DNA from: Mansonella perstans
Lineage: Eukaryota; Nematoda; Chromadorea; Rhabditida; Onchocercidae
Reading direction: 5' to 3'
DNA length: 64,000 nt
Assembly (NCBI GenBank): GCA_037074765.1
Contig: JBAMDO010000025.1
Span: 310,001 to 374,000, forward strand
Part shown: positions 49,661 through 62,600 of the stretch, piece after piece
Layout of the letters: every line of letters begins with the position of its first letter
Position numbering within the stretch: the first letter of the stretch is position 1
Translations under genes and position numbers: made by a program
The notes under the pieces: model-generated
Databases searched by the model: none
Seen by the model: only the letters and a program-made list of their open reading frames with translations
What the model was told of the DNA's origin: nothing

Positions 49661-50847
49661 GTAAGTTCTTTCGAAAGATGCACAAGTTCTACATGGAAAT
49701 AATTTTAGGAGGGATGATCGGCCATCACACATTCAGTATTTCTAACTGTCGTTAAAGTTGTAGAAGATAGTGTTCAATATTTATTCCGAATGCTCACAAA
49801 CAAGCATCTTTTTTAGGACTTAACTGCTAGCCGTTAGTATCGGTGTAACTGTCGATCTGTATCTCAATGTTAAACCGATAACTGTAATATGAACATTGAA
49901 AATTTTTATAATGATTTACTTTCCTGCGTTGCGGACAATTTTACTTTTGACATTAGTTGAATGACAAAGAATGAGAGCACTGAGTATTTTTCATTGGCTA
50001 AAAGCGGGATCAGAAAATTGTTAACCTCATAAAGAGATCACGAAATCTTCCAGTTTCATCATTTATCCGGGAATTTCGTGGCATTTTAGACATGTTGTGA
50101 AGATTGTAGGATTACCACTGTGTTTGTTCTGCTAAATTTGCCACATAGTTATACTGCATACTTCCTAACAATGAAAACACATATGGAATACATATACTGC
50201 TATATCGATTTCCTGGTAAGCATCAGATGAAAAAGTAAGGATAAGAATATTTCAAAAAGCTCCAAATTCTATAAGACAAATTCTTAGATATGAGAAGAGG
50301 GCACTCTTCAAGTTTTTACCGATTCATTTTAAACTTCGAGCATTTTGCAATAAAAAAGCAGAGAAAAATGAGATCGTTGTATGGTAACAGTGCAGTTTAC
50401 TTAGTGTACCATCAACAGATTAAGCTATTTTTTAAATGAAAAGTATTTTTACAATATTTCCAACATTTTCAGTGCTTCGAATACAATGTTTTAGGTAAAC
50501 ATGAAAGATATTGCAGTATGCATTCATTGATAGGTGAATTTGGTATTCACAAAAACTGGAACTGTCGAAAAATGTTGCATTGTTGCATTACAATTGAAAT
50601 ATTCGATGTGACAAAAAGATGTTCTTTAGATGGTCGAAAGAAACGAAGGAATCTTTCAATGCTTGAAGCAACATATAGCTAACGTTAGAAAGCTCAAGGA
50701 CTTTTTTGCTGTAGGATCATAAAAAACTTTGAGATTACCAAACATACCATGGATGTTATAAATATGATCAAATGAGGGATTGGAAGAATATACAACACTT
50801 GAAGTTGTCGCAGTGACAACGATTAATGCTGTGCGGTAAGAGAACCT

Positions 50848-50945
50848 GACAGAGGATACAACAGAAGATAGTCTGAGACCCCGACAGAAGACGCAATAGA
50901 AGATTGTCTGATACCCCGACAGAGGACACAAACAGAAGATAGTAG
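50848..50945. repeat. 35-bp tandem repeat, about three copies
   Basis: Units begin at 50848, 50883 and 50918 with GACAGARGA and contain AGAAGATWGTCTGAxACCCC. The third copy decays after about 28 bases. The repeat lies inside minus-strand frames of low complexity and is probably non-coding. Confidence 0.85.
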
Positions 50946-51326
50946 ACTATACAGAAGATGTTCTATGCGAACGATAAGCGCGACGCGGTGCATTAATGTC
51001 CTATAGAAAGAAGACATCCCTTGGTTTGGGACGGTTTATTCAAAAACCTTCGTTTCACATAACATATTGAGTGTCCTTTCCATTTTCGCCTATGTCGTAG
51101 GTTCTTCGTTCACATATATATGTATTTGGAGCAGTCTGATGAGCGTATTTGGAATGGTTTCAACCAATTTAAGTAAATATATTGACCTAGAATTCCCATA
51201 ATTTAATTTATTTAATTAAATTGAATTGATATAGTCCAAAATTTCCATCAGTAAAATCATCAATTTTTATGACTAAGTTAACTTGTAAAACGTAAGTTAA
51301 GAGAAATGAATAAACTGTACAATTAA

Positions 51327-51858
51327 AATAATATGTAGAATTATGTTAGATATAGTTTCAATTTAAAATTATCAGTTCAAAAAAATATAGGAAAAAAAAA
51401 AGTATTGGTTGTTGATATCATATCATCATAAAAGATCTCTGAATAATAGCAATGTAAAATTGGGAACGAAATACTTAGATAAAGCAGTGGGGAATAGATA
51501 GTGGGAAAGAGAAATTTTATTTCAAATAAATTTATAGCATTCGACAATATTCTCATTCTCGTTGCTAGTCTCCTCTGTTAAGAATAATAAAATTTTGTTA
51601 CCAAACATCCTTCATTTTTAGATGAATCATTTTTAAATGATTTTAAATAGATTTTTAGCGATGTCCATAACAATATATATATGTGATGGTGACTGTTTTT
51701 AGCGCTGATTTACGAATTTTTTCTTCGTTCTGTATCATTCCTATAATAATAATATGTAGAACCGATAATGTAAGATATAGTTTTTTATTTGAAATTATTT
51801 GTTCGGAAAAAGTATAGGAAAGATTATTGGTTGATATCTTATCATCTAGGAGAGATTA
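51327..51858. repeat. Two diverged direct copies of a ~110-bp block
   Basis: Copies at about 51327-51440 and 51747-51858 share AATAATATGTAGAA, then GTWAGATATAGTTT, then ATATAGGAAA-like sequence, then TATTGGTTGATATC and TATCATC, in the same order and orientation. They may be remnants of a dispersed repeat family or a local duplication. Confidence 0.6.
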
Positions 51859-52600
51859 AGACTATAATATTAAATCAGACTATTGATTCCATAAAGATAA
51901 TTAATTGAAGGATTGCATATGAACGAAAAACTAAGATTAAAGGTATTTTTATTCATCGCTGGTATAGTGCTTGCTGTCTTTCATTTTTAGACTAATTTAT
52001 ACAAAAAAATTTTCATACATTAAAATATACACTATTTCTGGGGCTTGTACTGTATTTGCCACCAACAAGCAAATAATCATATTATCAGAGAAGCGTGACA
52101 TCAGCTACGATATGTATTATCAATCTCGTTATTCTCGTAAAACGAGCTAACAAGTTCCTTAGTCGCGATTTACTTATCATTTTGTAATAGAAGTTGAAAA
52201 TATTAAATTAAATTCGATGCTAATTTCGTTTCTGAATAAATCTGAAAACTCATTTGCTATTTGCAAAATATTTATATATGTGTAACATTTGTACACTATT
52301 ATATGTATATATATATATATATATATAATGGTTAGGTGTAATGTAAGTGTAATCTCATCGCTGTTATTTGATTTGTGCTAGAATTGTTGGGAATTTTAAA
52401 TGACAAAATTACGTTATTAAAACTAGCGTTATCTCTCAATTTCTTATCAGCTAGTTGCATTGTTTTAAATAGGATTACCTATTTTATCCAACAGTTACGT
52501 GGTTTTTACAATTTCTTTTTGAACTTATAATCTAACAAAGGCATTTATTGCGTCTGAATTTCGCTATTTTAATGTACGGTTTTTGAAATTTTTTCCGTTT

Positions 52601-52615
52601 TTTTTTTTCAGAAAG
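52601..52615 (+). promoter_or_regulatory. Acceptor site just upstream of the apl-1 start codon
   Basis: A pyrimidine tract ending in TTTTCAG is followed by AAAG and the apl-1 ATG. In nematodes such a site four bases before the start is typical of spliced-leader trans-splicing. It could equally be the acceptor of a cis intron behind an untranslated first exon. Confidence 0.6.
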
Positions 52616-55600
52616 ATGGCTAGGGGTTGTTTGATGATGTATTTGGTGTTGATCACACACTTATTATTATATGCACAAATTCAGGTTTGTTTATTCAATT
52701 ATTTTTTGAAATACATGTGGAACTTAATTTTATATTTGTAAACTGATAAAATATTGAAATGTATAAAGAAGTACAATCGGGTTGATCTTATCAGTTATCA
52801 TTTTTCTGGAGAGGAATGAAAATTCCGAATCATTCTGAGATCAAGAAGGAAAGTAGTTTTTAACTAAAATGATGTTGACATTTTGACATTTTGTACTTAA
52901 TCAATTGATAAATGAATTAAAATTCTTGTCTTGGTTAGTCATGACCTCCCACTTACACTTTTTGTTTTTTGTATGGGTTCTGGCTTGCTCTCTGCCATAC
53001 AAAAGAAAAAAGAAATGGCTGGAAATTTTATTTGGAGGAAAATTGATTATTCTTTCTCATAAATTTTATCTTTTAGTAACTTACATTGCTTTATATTTTT
53101 TAACGTTGCAGTTTTGTAAATAAACATTGAGCTTGATCAGGATATATTATTTTAAATTATTTTGCATTTATGTTTGCAAATTTTAAATATCAAACAATTA
53201 CCTGCAAATGCTACATATCCGAACATTTCATCAGGGGAAACATTGTGAAGAAATTCACTCCTTAATCATATATAATTTTTAATTTACAATTACAATTATT
53301 GATCATCTTAGTGCAGTACAAACAGCAGTTGATATAAATTAGCTTATTGGGGACTTCATAATTAAATATGTAGGATGATCTCTGCGGTACCAAAATTTTG
53401 CTGGGAAATTCATGTCGTGAATTTATCACGTATTACGTTGTAATCGTATGAATGTTTCTTGCAACAGTATGCGAAAAGCTATTACGAATTCATGCAAAAG
53501 CTTTTGCTTGCTTCTTCACGCGGCGAGAATATTAATTAAAAATAGTTAATTCAAAATTGGAGATTGCTCTATCCGATGATTTTTCCCAATGGGGAGTTAT
53601 GTTTGAACAGCTGTTTGAAATTTCCATGCTGTCTATTTGTTTAAAGGATCTGTGTTAATATTTGAAACAATTCAATGTTTTTTATGCTAAAATTCACTCA
53701 TTAGTTAAAAATAATTTTCAGTTTACATTTGCAAATGTCAGGTGTCACAATGTTGGGGTTTTACAAATTTATTCTTTCATAAAATTCCAGTTTTAATTAA
53801 GATGTTTTTGTTTGAGTGTTTTTATTTTATAATAGTTCTACCCTCGTTTTCAGAATGTTGCTGCTAGCGTGGATTCACGGAAAGAAAAGAAGCACGAAAA
53901 GTTTGTACCGCTAGTCGCATTTGAGTGTGGTTTCCGAAACAGATTCATGGGTGAAGATGGAGTATGGATGAGCGATTCTAGTACGCTTGCAACATGCCTG
54001 AGCGGAAAGCTTGATATCCTGAAATATTGCCGAAAAGTAGGTGCTCGTATTTTTCTTCACTTTTCGTTTTTATTTTACATCCTTTTTTATTTAAGACCTT
54101 TCAAAAACAGATTTTTTTCTCTGGGATATCATATCCAAGTTTGCGGATATCAATTAATTCATAGTTATTTTTCCAGAAATTTGCATGTTTTTTGCTAAAA
54201 CTGATTCTGCAATTTGTATTTTCCCGATAAAACTTAGATTTATTTGCTACAGCCTAATCAGAACACAAATTCCTTCGATTAACTAAACATTAATACGTAA
54301 CAGTTCTGCTCAAACGATAAAGAGTATTTTTTAACTTTTACCTAGATTACTTTGGAGGCTTTCAATTTTACGACTCTCAAAAGAATTTTTTGTTTAACAT
54401 TTTCAGTGGTTAATTTTGTGAACAGATCAAATAAATTGTTTCAATTTGTTTTAAAAAAATAGTAGCCAACCAAATATTATGATCAGGCTGCAATATTTTT
54501 TTGCCTTAAATATCTATTTGCTATTTTTAACAAGATTTTTTGGCATTTTATCGTTTTACTTTGTGCTTTATTTTCTTAGCAGTTGTAATACTGTTTGGGT
54601 TGATTAATTTCGTTGATAATGTGAATGGTTTTTTGCAAGTTGGATAACTTCAGCACTTTATTTATTTGTTCGTGCATTTCGTTTTCGACATTATTTTTCC
54701 ATTTTCTGTTTCCGTTTTTTGTAGGAAACTGATCTCAGTCTTTCTTCCGTTACCGCTTGCGAATAGATTCAGCATTTTTCGAGAAAATGAAATAAATTAG
54801 ACAGTAGTTTGTTAGCTTCATATTCATTGTTCAAGGAAGTAGCTGTGGGCAGAAAAACTAATTTATTTGTTGATATTATTTCATTTGTCTAGGTGATTGT
54901 ATATGGAAAATTATGAGACTTAATTCATAGCTGCATGGTAACGATTTTGGTAGATGATGGATGAAACATTTTTTTTTGCTACTAGATTCTTTTGCATTTT
55001 GCAGAAGTTATGAATCCAGTAGTTTACATCCAAATCTTTATACAAAGATTGAAATTTCAATTTTAAAGGTAAAAGAATGAATGCTTCAAGGGTCGATCTA
55101 AATTATATCACATAGTAAAATATTGTCATAAATAGTTACAACAGTTTGACTAAAAAAATTCCACGTCTCGACTGTGTTTGTTTATTTATGTCAAATTATA
55201 CAGTTGATTTTATGAAATTGATTTAAATATTACAGAATAGTAAACAGGATATTTGGTAGAAAGTCGAAAAATAAATATAGAAATGAGAAAGCGAATGCAT
55301 TACGTAAATTTGTATTAAATCAAAAGAGTGGTAAATAACATTAATTTGTATTTCAATTTAATTTGAAATCAAACAGTTTGAAATTAAACATTTTAGAATT
55401 AATCAGTCAATAACTGTTATGTTTGACAATTATGATAAACAAATTCATGATTTCAGTGACTGTGCAAAATGCTGATTTTTAATTCAGCATGCAATTGTTG
55501 CAATTTATTGCTTCCATGTTTATTACGTTTAATACACCTAGAAGCTTCAGATGTATCCAAAATTGGACGTTACGAATATAGTGGAATATTCACATGAAGT

Positions 55601-58600
55601 AGAAATTTCCGGGTGGTGTCGTGAGCAAGGCTTACCATGTCAATGGACGCATACTGTTAGGCCTTATCAGTGTATTAGTGAGTTTTCTTTTGTATTATCA
55701 CCGCATGATTCATTCCTTTTTTGTGGATTTGCGTTGGTCAGGGCTTGGATGCTGATATAGGTTTCTGCAAATATGCTTTAATCAAGCGATCAAGATAACT
55801 GTTACAAGGTTTTACAATTATCACTCTGATTGTTTACATTTTACATTCTTAGTGATCGGGGAGAACAACTGATTCTAAATTATATTTAGTTGGCGAGTTT
55901 CACTCAGAAGCACTTCAAGTACCACACGGTTGCCGATTTGGTCATATCAATGATCGTCAATCATGCAATGATTACGTGCACTGGAAGGATGCTGCCTACA
56001 AACAATGTAAAACTAAAGTCAGTTTAACCTTTTTGTCAAAGTTGATGTCATTATATCTTTACCTCGAAAGAGTTTCAGTTGGTTTGCCAGAAAAGCTTTC
56101 TCCAGAAAATCTAATGAATGTTCCAAGACTTTCAGTGTTTTTCTTCAGTTTTTGAATTACTTTTTTTTTAGGTTGTTAATGATCAGCGAATGGCAGTGCG
56201 TTCATTTGCAGTACTTGAACCATGTGGGTTAGATCTTTTCACTGGGGTTGAATTTGTTTGTTGTCCAGGAAGTGATAAAACTGAAGGTATCATTATTACT
56301 TGTTTATTACTCTTGAAAATTTTTGAAAACAATATGTGGCTGTAAATTCGGAATTACGCGAAAAATCTTTTTTTTTAATGAGATTAGGTTTAAAATCGGA
56401 GAAAAAGAAAGTGGAAGAGCCAGAGACTGAGGACGATGATGATGATGACTATGATGATGATGACGAGGACGCTGAATATGCAGAGGATTCCGAGGATGGT
56501 ATGTTAGGATTTTAATTTTTTTTAAAAATCTGTAACCGAATTGTGGTCCCACTCTTAATTCTTAGTTTTAACTGTATTTAATTTAGATGACAGAAAGGAT
56601 GTTTCGGCCAAGAGCATTTTGCAAGATCCATATTTCAAGATGTCCGATCCTATCAACGAGCATGAACGTTTCAAGGAAGCTCAGCAACGTATGGAAAAGC
56701 GACATCGCGCTAAAATTGACAAGGTATTTCTGCAAGTTCTATAATTTCATGACATAATGGTAAGTAGGTGAACAATTTTGTTTGTGATAGTCGTACATCT
56801 GCTAATAACAATGTAATTTAAATTAGTTTATAGGTTATGCGTGAATGGTCCGATCTTGAAGCACGTTATAAAAAGATGAAGAAGACGGATGAAAAAGGTG
56901 CTGAAGCATTCAAGAAGGAAATGACTTCACGATTCCAAAAGACGGTTTGTTCACTTCGAAGTATTGCTAATGAAGTTTGCTAACTAATGCTAACAAAGTT
57001 TTTATGCGACTTTTCATTTTCAGGTTGCTTCACTAGAAGAAGAGAATAAGGAACAAAAAAAGCAACTTGAGGATGTTCATGAAGAACGAGTGCAGGCGCA
57101 TCTTAATGAGAAAAAGAGACAGGTGTGCAAGTTTTCTTCACCTGCACTTTCTGCTGAACAGTTTAGATGTCGAAAACTACAAAGTATAAAATAAAGCAAG
57201 TAATTTCCGTGACAGGAGTCGCAGTTTTCTTTTTCACAGAATTAATCATTGTCTGTGTTCCTTGCACTTTCACAAAAAAAAAAAACAGGATTTCTTTCCA
57301 GGAGCTCTGCTGCAAGCACAAAATACTTTCGATTCGTTCTGTCTCTCCATTTACTAATTAACTGCAGAATAAAAGTTTTTTTTGGAGAGATCAATAGCGC
57401 TAGATTAGAATGGCGAAAAACATTTAATTTTTTCCTTTTTTATAAAATAGAGCAGGTGGCAGAAATAAGGTGTCAGTGACTAGCAAATACGGAAATTCTG
57501 TTAACTTTCAGGCAACTCATGATTACCGTGCGGCTTTGGCTGTTCAAGTTGGTACACCGAATAAACATAATGTGCTCAAAACACTAAAGGTTTGTCCTCA
57601 CTAATTTTATTTAGAAATATTCATAATGTATTAGTAAGAAGTAAACAGTGCGCGATTGATTTTATAGTTTAAATTCTTCAGACTTAAATTTGTCTGCTTC
57701 ATTTAATATTTAATAAATTTCCTATTATAGATGTATATTCGCGCTGAGGAAAAAGACCGAACACATATGATTAATCGCTTCCGGCATTTGCTTCGTACGG
57801 ATCGAGTAATTATTACTTTTAACTTCACATTTTGTTTGCTGACTGATGGAATATATCTCTTTCCCAATTCATATATAAGAAACTCCTTCTTTCGATCGTT
57901 TGAAGCGTTTATTGCTCATAAAAAGGTATTTTAGGCGAATATGCTACTGTTTTTAGGACGAAGCTGAAACATACGAACCAATATTAATTCATCAGTTACG
58001 TTATATTGATCTTCGCATAAATGGTACGCTGGCCATGCTTAGAGATTTTCCCGAACTCGAACGACAAGTCCGACCGATTGCTAGTAAGCTTTTAATGTTT
58101 TGATATCAGCAAATATATGCCCAGAAGAACAGTTATGTTTTTCATTCTAGGATGCATTTTTATCTGCACTGATGTCTGTCCTGGTCAATTGTGTTGATTA
58201 TCTATTCATTTACTGAGTAATGAAGCAACTATATACTGAACGGGACTGTGTGTGATTGAACAGAAAAAGATTGAGTAATATATTTTCAGTTGAATTTTGG
58301 ACAGATTATCGTAAAGAGAACACACCAGAAGTTACGGGAGATGAATATACACTAATTGGTGGAGATGAACAGAATATTAGACTTGTACATTATTATAAGG
58401 TGAGTCTTACAGCGTTCGATTGGTGTCGCTTTAATCAGTTTTGAAAATTAATATGTATTTGTTTTAGTTTAGTCAGTTATGAATTCGTGTTTTCTACTTG
58501 TTGTTTATGTATGACCTTTGCGTATGATTTTTCTTAAGAAAATAAAATGAGAGGGGTACGATTCATTTTCGAAAACATATAATTTTCAAAGGCATTGTTC

Positions 58601-59986
58601 ACCTCTGGAGTTAGTACCTAAGTTATCCTAAATTATTGTTTTTCTAGAATTCATACGCTCGCTTACACAACCCATCACGATCACGTAAGCCAACACTGTC
58701 GGCAACCGTTGTTTCGCAGGTAAATTTTAATTCATTGCGTGTAATTTTTTAGATAAGTCTAATCTAATTCTGATGCTTTCGCGGAACTATATTTGGAAAA
58801 GTTAATATAAAAGAAATATTAATTTTTTCCCAGTTCATTAATATCCTGAGTTTTATCTTATCGTGAGATACTTTCATGTCCAGAATTTTATTTGTTAAAA
58901 CTGGATATGCAGTTTTCTTGGACTATACTGATTGTAGCAGGAATGATATGGGTCTAATTTTACAGCCAAAAAAAGTGTTCAGTGATTCGAGTGAAGATGA
59001 CGTTGATGATGAAGATAAAGACAGTGGTGCAAGCTTTGAAGCAGGAAAACAGTCATACGATAATACCAAAAAGATTGTAGTAGAGAAAATTGTACAAAGG
59101 AGACCTGGCAACAAATTCGACAGAAATAAGCTTGCTACGTATGAAGCTGATGATGATGATGATGATGATGAGGATGGCGAGGATGATGATATTGACGAGG
59201 TCAGTCTCAGTTCTCGGAACATTTCGAAATTTAAACCCCTATGACAGGTTTTGGTTTTTTAAGCCAGATCTACTATAATGTGTGGGTTTACTATAACAAA
59301 GGATTGAAGTTTCAGGCTTATATTCATCCCGTCAGATTTCTATTTTTTTTAAAACCAATTTTAGGATGGTGTCGATAATACTGATGACGAATCTTTATCG
59401 AACAGCAAATCAGTCGAACGAGAATTGCATGTTGAAATTGAACCAATTGTGAGTGAACCGATTAGAGTGCATGATTTACCACCAAGACCATCTTATGCTA
59501 GATATGAACCACTCCAGCATTTCAAGGTCCAGCTTTTTTCTATAAATACTACCGTATACTTAGTTTCATTGTTCTTTTGCATTTTGGTGGTTGCCATTTA
59601 TCTCCTGTTACATGCGATTATCTTGAACTATTGTTTCTGCAGGTGAGTGCGGAAGACAGTTCGACAAGTGTGTTCAAGACTTCAACGAACTTACTACTAA
59701 TTTTTGTATCTGCTACTGCTGTTATTTTCATCATGTTTGCCATCGTTTTAGCTCGTCAACGACCAAGACGTCGTGGCTTCATTGAGGTTTTTTTTTTCTG
59801 TGTTTCCAGACTTTTATCCTAAAACATTCTGAAGCTTTAAGGTTTGATTGGAAAAATTGACATTATATGTAATTATTTTAAAAATTTCAGGTTGATGTTT
59901 GTACTCCAGGGGAGCGACATGTTAATGGTATGCAAGTGAATGGCTATGAGAATCCCACATATTCATTTTTTGATAACAAAGCTTGA
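52616..59986 (+). CDS. apl-1: Amyloid-beta precursor-like protein APL-1
   Basis: Type I membrane glycoprotein of the APP family; the C. elegans homologue is essential for moulting and larval development. Eighteen exons join in frame: 52616-52684, 53854-54036, 55551-55677, 55890-56017, 56172-56286, 56388-56498, 56587-56723, 56834-56944, 57024-57122, 57512-57589, 57731-57805, 57957-58083, 58290-58399, 58648-58719, 58966-59199, 59365-59526, 59643-59786, 59891-59986, giving 725 residues (C. elegans 686). A signal peptide ([20 protein letters not shown]) is followed by the E1 domain with exactly 12 cysteines (exons 2-5), an acidic stretch (exon 6) and the E2 domain (exons 7-13; [32 protein letters not shown]). 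A second acidic region (exon 15), one membrane segment ([20 protein letters not shown]), the RQRPRRR stop-transfer and [11 protein letters not shown] at the tail follow. No Kunitz domain or A-beta-like peptide is present, as in other invertebrates. Confidence 0.97.
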
Positions 59987-60571
59987 ATTCCCGGGTTTAA
60001 TTTCGAGCTCAATGCAGAAATGCTTATTAGGGAATTTTCTGGACGTTTAGAAAGGCTCACCTTTGTAGGGGATTTTTAACAGCAAAGAAGTAGAATTGCT
60101 GATAGGTGATAACAGGTTATTCTAATTTTCCTCAAATTATTGATCCGGTTTTGTCGTTCTGAACGTAATCATCCAGTAATATTTTACTGCTTTTTAAAGT
60201 ATAATTTTAATGTTCTCGGCATTAAGTTGCATCGAGTTCTTCTATACTCCGTTGTTGCATCTTTGCAATTCTCTTGAATTTCCGCAGCATTTATAATGTC
60301 TTCATTGAGTGGAACTCGGTGAAATGGTTGATAAGTTTTTGTCGAAAAAATGAAAATGTATCATAGTGTCACCAACATCTGCTGATAATAATGCTTTATT
60401 CCGATGTTTTGTACTCCAGTTTTTCTGCTGCCATTTGACGTGATTCCGATCACTGTTAATGGCTGGTTCGTGAGGGTGTTTTCAAAGCTGGGGCTCCGTG
60501 CGTAAGCTATATCTTTGTTTCGAAACAGTTTTTATATCATTTTTCATTAATAACATTGTGATAATCTGTAA

Positions 60572-60603
<32 letters not shown>

Positions 60604-61200
60604 TATCACCGTAGTTATCAACATCGAGCAATCGCTTCTCAGGTTTTATTACTTAAGAATCTTCTTTCCTTTTTCTCATTTGCTGCCATGAATGTCTTGT
60701 GAATTATGAAGGACGTTTAATATTATTTTTTTCGTTAGGCCTTAGAAGCGACAATTTTTTGGAAATTTGGCAGTTACGTATCAAAATCTTGAAATGCATT
60801 TAAAAATCTTTGGTAAATTGTATTACCATCACGTTAATTGAGTAACAACAATTTCTTGCCAATGTTGAAGGTTTTCAGGCTTTCAAGCTTTCTCTGATTT
60901 TTCTGTACTCCTGATTTTTCCATAATCTGTTGATGGAATATGAATATATTCTCGTTCGATATCTCCAAAATTATTGCACTTTCCTGTGATTGTTATGCCC
61001 TTTTACTTTTTTACTTTGCACACTATACGTCACGGTATTACACTTATAGTTGACCATTTTGCCGTAATTTTCACTCATTACTTGTAATCGAGATTTGCAT
61101 AAATTCTGTATTTCTCAAATGACTTTTGAATAAACAGCCCGACTTTAAAGTCTGTGGTAACTAGAGGTGATCCAAGTAGCTTAAAGTTTGTGACACTAAA
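59987..61200 (+). other. 3' flank and probable 3' UTR of apl-1
   Basis: About 1.2 kb after the apl-1 stop contains no gene. It is T-rich with a T run near 60582-60604. The clearest polyadenylation hexamer, AATAAA, is at 61129-61134, giving a possible 3' UTR of roughly 1.1 kb. Earlier weaker signals may be used instead. Confidence 0.5.
61129..61134 (+). terminator. apl-1: Candidate polyadenylation signal of apl-1
   Basis: A perfect AATAAA hexamer on the apl-1 strand about 1.1 kb after the stop codon, in otherwise gene-free sequence. Its use is inferred, not shown. Confidence 0.4.
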
Positions 61201-61417
61201 TTCTTATAAAAGGATTATGACCTAACGAAGTTCTGGCTAATGCTTGCATTTCACTATTTAACATCGCGGTTTCTACCGGTGATCCGCGAAAATTGATAGT
61301 CTGTGAGGCGACTGACGCGGTAAGGGGGAAACAGGTGCAGTTGTTTTCTTGTTTTCCAAGCTCTACTTTAATTCGTTTGTCTTTGAGCAATAGCATTAGA
61401 AATTAAAGAAAAAAAAA

Positions 61418-61465
61418 TTAAAGTCCAAGTAAAAGAAAAAAATTAAAGTCCAAGTAAAAGGAAAA
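61418..61465. repeat. Two tandem copies of a ~22-bp unit
   Basis: AATTAAAGTCCAAGTAAAAG occurs twice head to tail with an A-rich join. It lies at the junction between the GC-rich patch and the mitochondrial insert and may have arisen during the insertion or repair event. Confidence 0.7.
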
Positions 61466-61479
61466 AAGTCATAATCAAA

Positions 61480-62150
61480 AAAATAAAACAAAACAAAATG
61501 AAAAATTAAAATTACGATCAAACAATAAAAGAATGAAGAATCGGCCAAAACAGGCACAGACAACAATAACAAAAAACAAGTTAAATAAAAATTCAAACAA
61601 ACATGCTTACTTGATCCGACATCACAGCAACAGACCGCATATTCTGGAAAGTAACTACAAAATTAATAGAATCTAACAAAGAACCAATACCTACAGTATG
61701 CAACCCCAAGATTATTACATCTAAAGATACCTCTGGTTGACTCGCTGTACTCAGAGGTGGATAAAAAGTCCAGCTACTTCCAGGCGCACCACCAATAAAA
61801 AAAGACTGATAAACCATTAACAAAGCTATGAAAGTAATTCAAAAAGACAGAGCATTAACACGAGGAAAAGCTATTTCAAGAGCACCCAGCATAACAGGTA
61901 ATATCCAATTACCGAAACCTCCAATCAAAACAAGCACAAACATTAAAACACCATGCATAGATAAAACAGAATTATAGACTTGACTTCTATCAAAAAATAA
62001 ATAACCACCTGGATTAGAAAGTTCAAAACGAATAATTATAGATTAGGATCCATCTAGGCCTGCTCAGTACCCTAAACCAATATAATAAGTACCAATAGTT
62101 TTATGATTAACAGCATTATCTCTGTTTAAAAAAATTATCTAAAATCATTC
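61480..62150 (-). pseudogene. cox1: Nuclear copy of mitochondrial cox1 (NUMT), broken
   Basis: On the minus strand, read in the invertebrate mitochondrial code (TGA as Trp), the sequence reads as nematode cytochrome c oxidase subunit I. Landmarks are NHKTIGTYYIGLGYWAGLDG, IIIRFELSNPGGY, IGGFGNWMLPVMLGA, GGAPGSSWTFYPPLSTASQP, LGLHTVGIGSLLDSINFVVT, NMRSVAVMSDQVSMFV and LSVPVLA. The wording matches filarial cox1. It is broken: an in-frame TAA near 62047 replaces a Leu codon, several conserved Gly are changed (GGA for GGG in the GGxPGSSW block, LLD for LLG), and frame shifts set in after MFV (about 61600). The last recognisable piece is FDRNFN near 61520. It lies 1.5 kb downstream of apl-1. It is a nuclear fossil and not a functional gene. 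Confidence 0.88.
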
Positions 62151-62229
62151 ATTCCATAAAACAACATTTGTATTAAATAACAAAAATAAACAAAAAAAAA
62201 TTATAAACTATAAATGATAAGGGCAAACA

Positions 62230-62600
62230 AATAATTTAAAATACTCCTTACTACAATACCTCCTAGTAAACAATAGCCCACATAAACAACAGAAAAAAAA
62301 ACTTGTAATTGAATCAACATAGGGGCACATAACCCCACATAAGGATAGTCTTAATCCTGCTGCCAAAATTAATCAAAATCAAATAACAAACCTGTATGAA
62401 CAACAACCTCTTAAAAAAAGAGCGACTAATCATGTGAACATAAGATAAACAGTGAAAACCACTATCAGCAGCGAAAATTAAAGTACTTTTATGTATCAAG
62501 CAACTGACAGAGTAGTATGTGCAGCCATAGCTTTCGGCAACCAAAAGGTACTGTATTCTCTGTATTTGCTAATGATCTACTCAGATTCTGATTGTCATTA
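62230..62600 (-). pseudogene. Probable ND5-derived fragment of the mitochondrial insert
   Basis: On the minus strand WLPKAMAAHTTLSVA is followed, after a frame change, by LIHKSTLIFAADSGF. This resembles the conserved mitochondrial ND5 block around LPKAM and HSSTLVTAG. The following sequence to about 62230 is hydrophobic and stop-rich, as expected for the rest of ND5. It directly precedes the cox1 piece in the same orientation, so both probably belong to one insert or a concatemer of mitochondrial fragments. Conservation is short, so the assignment is moderate. Confidence 0.55.

Larger units (their letters stand above)
38837..52611. other. 13.8-kb AT-rich region with repeats, no firm gene
   Basis: DNA between the Ser/Arg-rich gene and apl-1. 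It contains long A or T runs (for example near 41209, 43817, 45110, 45277, 45790 and 46663), two GT-based microsatellites, a 24-bp minisatellite, a 35-bp array and a duplicated block near 51.3/51.8 kb. Two isolated, well-spliced exon candidates occur at 39970-40138 and 49577-49660. The 42360-42600 stretch is less AT-rich. Most open frames are low-complexity by-products of repeats. Confidence 0.5.

Noticed and set aside
58923..59222. Minus-strand Ser-rich ORF of 99 codons
   Set aside because: Antisense of the acidic exon 15 of apl-1; GAT repeats read as Ser on the other strand.
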